Assembly (NCBI GenBank): GCA_028694275.1
Contig: JAQUTS010000099.1
Span: 1-6,503 of the forward strand
Length of the DNA: 6,503 nucleotides
Origin: Candidatus Gastranaerophilales bacterium
GTDB lineage: Bacteria > Cyanobacteriota > Vampirovibrionia > Gastranaerophilales > CAJFVJ01
Reading direction: 5' to 3'
Translations under genes and position numbers: made by a program
The notes under the pieces: generated by a model
The model's database searches: none
Told to the model about the DNA's origin: nothing
The model's input: the letters and a program-made list of their open reading frames with translations, nothing else
Part shown: positions 1 through 4,831 of the stretch, in pieces
Position numbering within the stretch: the stretch's first letter is position 1
Layout of the letters: the number at the start of each line of letters is the position of its first letter

Positions 1-771
1 ACCTTCGCCCCTTGCGGACTCTGATATCAAAAATCTGCTTCCCTCTGCCTGAATTGCCAAAGCTGTCGGATGGAACTGAATAAACTCCATATCCGTTAAA
101 ACAGCACCGGCCATAAGAGCCAAAGCCATACCATCTGCCGTTGCTACTTTTGGATTGGTTGTTTGTTTGAATAACTGCCCCGCACCGCCTGTTGCCATAA
201 CGATAGCATTAGAAAAAATCCTGCGATGCAATCCATCACGCAAAAGCTCAACGCCTACAGCCTGATGGTTTTTATCCAACAGGATTTTGGTGACAAGAGT
301 GTTTTCAAGCATAACAATTTTGGGGTTTTTCAAAACCTGTATAGCAAGAACCGATTCAATAATAATACCTGTACCATCGCCACCTGCGTGCAAAATACGA
401 TTTGTGCTGTGCGCAGCTTCAAGAGTCATAGCAAACTTATCATCGCCGTTTTTATCAAAATTGACACCATAATTGACGAGATCACCTATCACAGTTGAGC
501 TCAATTGAGAAATTTCTTTCACGACATTTTCATCAACCAGTCCGCTGCCTGCTTTTACGGTATCTTTGATATGGAGTTCGACAGAGTCTTTTTGATTGCT
601 CGGCAAAACGCAAACAATACCGCCTTGAGCATATCTGCTGTTGCTGTCGTCCATTTTTGATTTTGTTATCAATAAAATATTTTCACAATTAGGGTTCTCA
701 GAAATCTTCAAAGCGGCGTATAGCCCTGAAATACCGCTGCCGACTATAATGGCTGAATAAGTGTTAGACAT
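1..771 (-). CDS. nadB: L-aspartate oxidase, N-terminal part (runs off left edge)
   Basis: Flavoprotein that oxidises L-aspartate to iminoaspartate, the first step of de novo NAD synthesis; quinolinate synthase (NadA) uses the product. I translated the minus strand from the ATG at 771. The frame is open for 257 codons to base 1, about half of a usual NadB (about 540 residues). Seen: FAD-binding GSGISG at residues 11-16; the flavin-loop signature SRYAQGGI at 45-52; EAAHSTNRILHAGGDGTG at 118-135; ATGGAGQLF at 193-201 with TTNP after it; the active-site stretch EFIQFHPTA at 229-237; and SESARGEG at 250-257. These follow NadB rather than the related succinate dehydrogenase/fumarate reductase flavoproteins. 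Ser250 stands where E. coli NadB has Thr in its TEALRGEG stretch, a mild change. The start is supported by GAGG at 777-780, five bases upstream. Divergent from the gene at 839. The C-terminal half is outside the window, so completeness cannot be judged. Confidence 0.95.
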   Translation of the reverse strand, partial: MSNTYSAIIVGSGISGLYAALKISENPNCENILLITKSKMDDSNSRYAQGGIVCVLPSNQKDSVELHIKDTVKAGSGLVDENVVKEISQLSSTVIGDLVNYGVNFDKNGDDKFAMTLEAAHSTNRILHAGGDGTGIIIESVLAIQVLKNPKIVMLENTLVTKILLDKNHQAVGVELLRDGLHRRIFSNAIVMATGGAGQLFKQTTNPKVATADGMALALMAGAVLTDMEFIQFHPTALAIQAEGSRFLISESARGEG

Positions 772-805
772 AAGTGCCTCGATAAAATGTTTCTTATATA
801 CTTGA

Positions 806-811
806 ATTATA
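806..811 (-). promoter_or_regulatory. Candidate -10 element for nadB
   Basis: Reads TATAAT on the minus strand, a perfect match to the sigma-70 -10 consensus. It predicts a start of transcription near 799 and a leader of roughly 28 bases before the nadB ATG. No good -35 lies 16-18 bases upstream; a TTGCCT is present but only 13 bases away. It overlaps a plus-strand -10-like hexamer. Confidence 0.5.
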
Positions 812-813
812 CT
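808..813 (+). promoter_or_regulatory. Candidate -10 element for the 839 gene
   Basis: Reads TATACT on the plus strand, one mismatch from the -10 consensus, about 25 bases before the ATG at 839. No convincing -35 is seen. It shares four bases (808-811) with the nadB -10 on the other strand, so one near-symmetric box may serve both directions. Confidence 0.35.
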
Positions 814-828
814 ACAAGCACATTAGGC

Positions 829-833
829 AAGGA
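829..833 (+). promoter_or_regulatory. Ribosome binding site of the 839 gene
   Basis: AAGGA lies five bases before the ATG at 839. It is the main evidence that this short unrecognised reading frame is a real gene with that start. Confidence 0.6.
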
Positions 834-838
834 TAATT

Positions 839-1255
839 ATGTTTTTAGAGACAGGTCTTTTATCAATAATGTTGGCATTTGCCACACCGCAGGATTTTGG
901 ATACCCTCCGCCTTACTCATCAGGAACTGCCGATAATGGTAATTTTTCGCAGTATGACCCGCCTATGGCGCAATACCCTCTTTTGAGATTTCCTTCGGCT
1001 ATAAAACTCTCATCTGAAATGACCATCCCATCAGGGACTTATGCAATCAAACCTTCAATAGATCAAAAGTCACTGCTATTGATGCACGGGCATGGTGAAG
1101 TGTATGAACTCCCCATCACCGAAAACACTTTTTGTGAGCCTTACACAGAAAAAGCTACAGCCCAAATACTGATACAGAAAGATAAAATAATCATCATCTA
1201 CCAAATAGAAAATATCCTAAAAAAATCCATAATACCTATCAGCAAAGACTATTAG
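839..1255 (+). CDS. Unrecognised 138-residue protein
   Basis: I do not recognise this protein. It starts at an ATG preceded by AAGGA at good spacing and by a -10-like box. The N-terminus has a short hydrophobic run (residues 7-15, ending LAFA) with no basic residues before it. It could be a poor signal peptide with cleavage after Ala15, or simply a short buried segment. Residues 17-46 are rich in Pro, Tyr and Gly (YPPPY, DPPMAQYP) and look unstructured. Residues 50-138 alternate polar and hydrophobic residues (KDKIIIIYQIE), consistent with a small beta-rich domain. There is one Cys (118) and no recognisable catalytic motif. Its last 17 bases overlap the 3' end of the opposite-strand DUF512 gene, so the two are convergent with no terminator between them. 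Reality as a gene is likely because nothing else explains the stretch between nadB and that gene; its function is unknown. Confidence 0.65.
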   Translation: MFLETGLLSIMLAFATPQDFGYPPPYSSGTADNGNFSQYDPPMAQYPLLRFPSAIKLSSEMTIPSGTYAIKPSIDQKSLLLMHGHGEVYELPITENTFCEPYTEKATAQILIQKDKIIIIYQIENILKKSIIPISKDY

Positions 1256-2537
1256 CCAATTCTATCAGCTCATCGACACTATAACAGTCTTTTATTATAT
1301 GAAACTTTGCCCCGAGTTTGGCCTCAAGCTCAGATACTGTCATATTATCCAAAAACATATCAGACCCGTCTTTTAGCATTACAGAGGGGATGATTATATT
1401 CGAAATGGAATCTTTTTGAGACAAAAGCTCATCCAAAATATCTTGCCCCGTAAAAAGTCCCGCAACAGAAACTCCTTCTCCCCAAAAATTACTTTTGGCA
1501 ATGTGAAGCTTAACACTGAGGTTTTCGATTTTGTTAAACTCACCCCAAATTACTTCCATAACATCTTTGGCAAGCCTACCTGTAAAAGCCAAAAACTCAA
1601 CAGGTTCTTTGATTTTTTTAGGCAAAAGATGTTTTTTGCTCTCAAAATCATCCAACAGCATACGACAAGTTCCGACACCATCTTCCAATTGCCCGTACTC
1701 ATTATAAAAATGCGCAGCGGGGATGGTTTTTTGGGCCAAAATATAAAACTCATCTGATGGCGTAATCAAATCCTGACCGATTTTTTGGTTGTATTTTTCG
1801 GCCAATTCTATCACATTTGATGCAATTTCGGGTGTGACTTTTTGGATTACCGGATTTGTCTGAAAACGTGTTATTCCAACGGGCACAATTGCCACAGAGA
1901 GAATATTATTAAACCCCGCTAAATCTAATAATGTCTTATCCAAATGCTCACCGTCATTCAATCCTGGGCAAAGTACAATTTGTGTATGGATAGGAATCTC
2001 AAGGCTCTCAAGCCATTTGAGATTTTGTATAATTTCTTTGGCTCTTTTATTTTTAAGAATCTTTGAGCGCAATTCACCATCTGTTGTGTGCACAGAAACA
2101 TACAACGGACCTATACGAAGCTGTTCAATGCGCTCCTTGTCGGCTTTTGTCAGATTAGTGAATGTAATATATGTTCCGTTAAAAAACGACAACCGATAAT
2201 CATCATCTTTGATAAGAAGCGTCTCACGCATAGAATCGGGTTGCTGGTCAATAAAACAAAAAGCACAATTGTTGGCACAAGGGCGGATTTTGTCAAAAAT
2301 AACATTGTCAAAAGTAATCCCAAGATCTTCGCCGAAATCTTTTTCTATTTCAAAAATCTCTTCATCTCCGTTTTTGTACTTGATATGAAGTTCGACTTCT
2401 TCTTGAATAGCATAAAATTTGTAATCAAAATAATCTTTGAGCGCAACACCGTTGATTGAGACAACTTCATCTCCTTGAGACAGTCCCAAATCATCCGCTA
2501 TACTTGATTTTTCCACTTGTTCTATTATTGCTGACAT
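1239..2537 (-). CDS. PDZ / radical SAM / DUF512 protein
   Basis: A 432-residue protein of the DUF512 family, known mainly from Cyanobacteria and Clostridia and described as a putative FeS oxidoreductase; no reaction is established. Seen: an N-terminal PDZ-like domain at about 1-65 (GLSQGDEVVSINGV). Then the radical SAM signature C87-x3-C91-x2-C94 within CANNCAFCFIDQQP, whose three cysteines should hold a 4Fe-4S cluster that cleaves S-adenosylmethionine. Family stretches follow: KDDDYRLSFFNGTYITFTNL at 110-129, CPGLNDG at 190-196, SVAIVPVGITRF at 214-225, SDEFY at 261-265 and GQLEDGVG at 282-289. The DUF512 domain fills the C-terminal part (FTGRLA near 318, FWGEGVSVAGLFTG at 351-364, MFLDNMT at 394-400). 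It looks full length. No clear Shine-Dalgarno precedes the ATG, and it sits 23 bases after the permease stop, so translation may be coupled. Last gene of the ilvE-mlaE-DUF512 run. Confidence 0.93.
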   Translation of the reverse strand: MSAIIEQVEKSSIADDLGLSQGDEVVSINGVALKDYFDYKFYAIQEEVELHIKYKNGDEEIFEIEKDFGEDLGITFDNVIFDKIRPCANNCAFCFIDQQPDSMRETLLIKDDDYRLSFFNGTYITFTNLTKADKERIEQLRIGPLYVSVHTTDGELRSKILKNKRAKEIIQNLKWLESLEIPIHTQIVLCPGLNDGEHLDKTLLDLAGFNNILSVAIVPVGITRFQTNPVIQKVTPEIASNVIELAEKYNQKIGQDLITPSDEFYILAQKTIPAAHFYNEYGQLEDGVGTCRMLLDDFESKKHLLPKKIKEPVEFLAFTGRLAKDVMEVIWGEFNKIENLSVKLHIAKSNFWGEGVSVAGLFTGQDILDELLSQKDSISNIIIPSVMLKDGSDMFLDNMTVSELEAKLGAKFHIIKDCYSVDELIELANSLC

Positions 2538-2560
2538 AAATAAATTCTAACACAGAAAAA

Positions 2561-3292
2561 TCAAGCAAAGAAAATCCAACTCAAAGCAAAATCAACGAGA
2601 ATCAAAATTATAACGGTATACATCGCCGCTTTTATCGTTGCATCGCCTACATCTTTGGCTCCGCCTTGGGTCAAATAACCTTTTGTGCAGCAAACAACAG
2701 ACACTATCAAACCAAAAATAACAGCTTTTATAAGACTGACCCACACATCATAAGGTTCGGTTTGTTTCCAAACAGACTCCAAAAAACGGTTGGGATGAAG
2801 CCCGATTGTAGCTTCTGCAACTATCAAGCCGCCATACAAACCGACAAGCTCACATACCAAAACCACACAAGGTACAACAAACATACTCGCCAAAACCCTT
2901 GGTGCCATAAGGTATCTTATAGGCTCAACGCCAAGTGTTTTCATCGCATCAACTTGCTCTGTGATTTTCATATTAGCAATTTCTGCAGCCATACCTGTTC
3001 CTGAACGAGCCCCAATAGCCATCGCCGCAAACCCAGGAGCCAACTCCCTTACCAAAGTAAAAGAGACCAAAGCTCCAATATACCCCTCAGCCCCTGAAAG
3101 AATGAGTTGTTTAGCAAGTTGAAGCGAAATAACAGCACCTGCAACAAAGACTATAACCATAGAAATAAACAAGGAATCAAAACCGATATAAGCTCCTTGT
3201 TTAACAGTTTCTGACAGGCTTACGCGGCCTGTCAGAATATATTCTAATGATTTAAAAAAGTTTAATATACAATGTCCGATAAAATTAATCAT
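2561..3292 (-). CDS. mlaE: MlaE/YrbE-family ABC transporter permease
   Basis: Inner-membrane permease of the MlaFEDB class, which moves phospholipids between inner and outer membranes (TGD1 in chloroplasts and its cyanobacterial homologues belong here). The 243 residues are a normal length. Seen: hydrophobic segments at about 39-60, 72-92, 132-160, 184-203 and 219-241. The family signature runs from RELAPGFAAMAIGARSGTG (82-100) through AAEIANMKITEQVDAM (102-117) to LGVEPIRYLMAPRVLA (120-135). GGAKDVGDAT at 210-219 matches the conserved loop before the last segment. The ATG at 3292 lies inside the end of ilvE (8-bp overlap) with no clear Shine-Dalgarno, suggesting coupled translation. A strong inverted repeat lies in codons 19-28. 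The partner ATPase (MlaF) and substrate-binding protein (MlaD) are not adjacent, so they must be encoded elsewhere if the system works. Family confident; the exact substrate is inferred. Confidence 0.93.
   Translation of the reverse strand: MINFIGHCILNFFKSLEYILTGRVSLSETVKQGAYIGFDSLFISMVIVFVAGAVISLQLAKQLILSGAEGYIGALVSFTLVRELAPGFAAMAIGARSGTGMAAEIANMKITEQVDAMKTLGVEPIRYLMAPRVLASMFVVPCVVLVCELVGLYGGLIVAEATIGLHPNRFLESVWKQTEPYDVWVSLIKAVIFGLIVSVVCCTKGYLTQGGAKDVGDATIKAAMYTVIILILVDFALSWIFFA
3209..3237 (-). repeat. Perfect inverted repeat (hairpin) inside the mlaE coding start
   Basis: TTCTGACAGG at 3209-3218 is the exact reverse complement of CCTGTCAGAA at 3228-3237, with a 9-base loop. One further C-G pair (3219/3227) can close the stem to 11 bp with a 7-base loop. 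It lies about 55 bases inside the permease gene, across the codons for ILTGRVSLSE. No T-run follows on either strand, so it is not a standard intrinsic terminator. It could be an mRNA hairpin affecting expression of the downstream operon genes, a protein-binding site, or chance. Confidence 0.8.
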
Positions 3293-4205
3293 AAACCGGT
3301 GTGCACCAATGTTTGTACTCTGGAATTTTGGCTCTTACTACATCAAAATACAACTGCTGAATTTGTTTAACAGTTTCGGTTATTTTGCCGTCTCCGACAG
3401 GTCTATGGTCAATAGAAACAATAGGCATAACCTGAGCACCTGTTCCGCAATAGAAAGCACCGTCAACGATATACAACTCTGTACGGTCAATTTCTCTTTC
3501 AATCACTTCCATGTTCAGATAATTTTCAGCAAGTTCTTGGACTGTATTTCTTGTTATACCGACCAAAATGTCATCCGTGCGTTTTGTTGTAACCAATTTG
3601 CCTTTTTCAATCAAATACAAATTCATTGCACTGCCTTCTGCCACATGACCATCCGCTTTGAGAACAATCGCATCATCAAATCCGGCAAGTCTGGCATCAG
3701 AAACAATCAAAGCTGTATTTGCATAGCATCCTGAAATTTTGGCACGAGGCGGGATTGCATTGTCATCAGAACGTCTCCAGTTTGAAACACAAACTTTCAA
3801 CCCATCAGGGCAGTCAATATAATTACCCAAAGGTAATGTAAACATCATAAGAGCATCGTCAATACCGATAAGCTTCGGCCCGATAGTCTTTGAGCTTGAT
3901 TTGTAAACTGTAGGTCTGATATAAGTATCCACTTTCGGAGCATTCTTTTTAAGAAGTTCCAAAGTGATATTGCACATATCATCAACTGTATATTCAGGAT
4001 GCATATGCATAATTTTGCAACTGTTAATGATTCTCTCAAAGTGTTCTCTCATTTTGAAAACATAAAGCTGCTGGTCTTCTTCTACCCAATAAGCTCTAAT
4101 GCCTTCAAAAACGCTTGTTCCATACAAAAAAGCATGTGTTTTAACACTAATTGTAGCTTGTTCTTCCGGTACATATTTGCCGTCTAAAAATACATAGTCA
4201 GACAC
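3285..4205 (-). CDS. ilvE: Branched-chain amino acid aminotransferase
   Basis: PLP enzyme of fold type IV that interconverts Ile, Leu and Val with their 2-keto acids, using glutamate/2-oxoglutarate; the last step of their synthesis. I place the start at the GTG at 4205, giving 306 residues, close to the family length (about 305-309) and starting VSDYVFLDGKYVPE. AGGAG at 4213-4217 lies seven bases upstream. A longer reading frame exists from a TTG at 4253, but it adds 16 residues the family lacks and would run through this ribosome site. Seen (GTG numbering): HAFLYGTSVFEGIRAY at 24-39, the substrate and cofactor entry region; RAKISGCYANTAL at 154-166 with Lys156 as the likely PLP-binding lysine; AEGSAMNLYLI at 189-199 with Glu190; GITRNTV at 216-222, the phosphate-binding stretch; and GTGAQVMPI at 254-262. 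First gene of a three-gene minus-strand run. D-amino acid transaminase or aminodeoxychorismate lyase are less likely given the length and the VFEGIRAY and GTGAQVMPI motifs. Confidence 0.95.
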   Translation of the reverse strand: MSDYVFLDGKYVPEEQATISVKTHAFLYGTSVFEGIRAYWVEEDQQLYVFKMREHFERIINSCKIMHMHPEYTVDDMCNITLELLKKNAPKVDTYIRPTVYKSSSKTIGPKLIGIDDALMMFTLPLGNYIDCPDGLKVCVSNWRRSDDNAIPPRAKISGCYANTALIVSDARLAGFDDAIVLKADGHVAEGSAMNLYLIEKGKLVTTKRTDDILVGITRNTVQELAENYLNMEVIEREIDRTELYIVDGAFYCGTGAQVMPIVSIDHRPVGDGKITETVKQIQQLYFDVVRAKIPEYKHWCTPVYD

Positions 4206-4212
4206 TTTTCTT

Positions 4213-4217
4213 CTCCT
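4213..4217 (-). promoter_or_regulatory. Ribosome binding site fixing the ilvE GTG start
   Basis: AGGAG on the minus strand, seven bases before the GTG at 4205. It is the strongest Shine-Dalgarno in the window and decides for the GTG over the upstream TTG at 4253, which has none. Confidence 0.85.
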
Positions 4218-4285
4218 ATAAACCTCTATGCCGTTCAGATTGAAATAATCCAAACAACAACATTAATTAATAACTTTTCTTTTTC

Positions 4286-4294
4286 GTTATAGCA
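4286..4294 (-). promoter_or_regulatory. Candidate extended -10 promoter for ilvE-mlaE-DUF512
   Basis: Reads TGCTATAAC on the minus strand, fitting an extended -10 (TGnTATAAT with one mismatch). It predicts transcription from near 4279 and a leader of about 74 bases. No good -35 is seen. An 8-bp palindrome CAAATTTG (4295-4302), the core of an imperfect 16-bp symmetric stretch, directly abuts it and could be an operator or chance. Confidence 0.4.
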
Positions 4295-4326
4295 CAAATT
4301 TGCTCTGCGCGATAGTTTGTAAAAAG

Positions 4327-4656
4327 TTAATTATTTTTCTTAGTTTTGTGATAATCCCACAATCCCAAAACAGCCCCGACTCCTGCGCCAAGAGCTATAT
4401 CCTGGAAAAAATATCTTTTGCTAAATCCCATCTCTTTGACTTCTTCAGCCATTCTTGATGAAATAAACAAATCTCTCATCGGACCGGGTTTTGTATGTTT
4501 TGACAAAAATTGCATCGAAAGATTCAGTGCCGTAAAAGCCGCTGTTGACATCAAAATATGAGCACTCAACTTAGAAGCAAGATCATTTTTCTTTGCGGGT
4601 TTTTGACTTTGATAACTTGCAGAGCTTTGAAAATTTGGAACCGACTGAATATTCAT
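4327..4656 (-). CDS. Small protein with two hydrophobic segments, unrecognised
   Basis: A 109-residue protein I cannot assign. The first 28 residues are polar, rich in Ser, Gln, Asn and Lys, and look unstructured (MNIQSVPNFQSSASYQSQKP). Two hydrophobic helices follow at about 30-51 (SAHILMSTAAFTALNLSMQF) and 83-101 (FFQDIALGAGVGAVLGLW), the second Gly/Ala-rich. A charged loop (52-82) joins them and a basic tail KTKKNN ends the protein. It is probably a small integral membrane protein; no signal peptide or catalytic motif is seen. The ATG at 4656 has AAGGA at 4666-4670, nine bases upstream. Same strand as the ilvE run but separated by about 120 bases containing a likely promoter, so probably a separate unit. 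Divergent from the glycosyltransferase-like gene. The start and strand are reasonably supported; the function is unknown. Confidence 0.75.
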   Translation of the reverse strand: MNIQSVPNFQSSASYQSQKPAKKNDLASKLSAHILMSTAAFTALNLSMQFLSKHTKPGPMRDLFISSRMAEEVKEMGFSKRYFFQDIALGAGVGAVLGLWDYHKTKKNN

Positions 4657-4680
4657 AAAAAAGAGTCCTTAGTTACAATT

Positions 4681-4712
4681 AATATAAGACTAAACGAACC
4701 AATTTTTGCCAA
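4681..4712 (-). promoter_or_regulatory. Weak candidate promoter for the 4327-4656 gene
   Basis: On the minus strand TTGGCA (4707-4712) precedes TATATT (4681-4686). The boxes are good but 20 bases apart, longer than ideal; reading TTATAT instead gives 19. The leader would be short, with AAGGA shortly downstream. Confidence 0.25.
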
Positions 4713-4757
4713 GTTTAAGCTTTTTCTTTACAAAAGATAACAACAGCACAAATCATT

Positions 4758-4787
4758 TTCTTAAAATCAAAATTTTTATCGTAAAAT
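4758..4787 (+). promoter_or_regulatory. Weak candidate promoter for the 4832 gene
   Basis: TAAAAT at 4782-4787 resembles a -10 box, with a poor -35 (TTCTTA at 4758-4763) 18 bases upstream. The stretch is so AT-rich that chance matches are expected. Offered only because the gene at 4832 needs a promoter in this gap. Confidence 0.2.
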
Positions 4788-4820
4788 GTGTATGAGAGTT
4801 ATAGAAAGCAGATTGATTTT

Positions 4821-4824
4821 GGAG
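4821..4824 (+). promoter_or_regulatory. Ribosome binding site supporting a TTG start
   Basis: GGAG lies seven bases before the TTG at 4832. The next in-frame ATG is codon 40, which would remove the N-terminal membrane anchor, so the TTG start is preferred. Confidence 0.7.
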
Positions 4825-4831
4825 AAAAATT

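Noticed and set aside
226..498. Plus-strand open frame of 90 codons
   Set aside because: Lies wholly inside nadB on the opposite strand, whose protein matches family motifs throughout; low-complexity composition and no recognisable domain.
495..504. 10-bp palindrome TTGAGCTCAA
   Set aside because: Inside nadB coding sequence, not at a promoter, and short palindromes of this size are expected by chance.
3309..3734. Plus-strand 141-codon frame
   Set aside because: Antisense to ilvE, whose motifs are unmistakable; Cys/Asn/Phe-rich composition is typical of a shadow frame.
4261..4326. Terminator for the small membrane protein gene
   Set aside because: I looked for a GC-rich stem followed by T's on the minus strand and found none; only an AT-rich stretch and the CAAATTTG palindrome.
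4558..4740. Plus-strand 60-codon frame across the start of the small membrane protein gene
   Set aside because: No ribosome site and overlaps the better-supported minus-strand gene; the translation looks like an antisense shadow.
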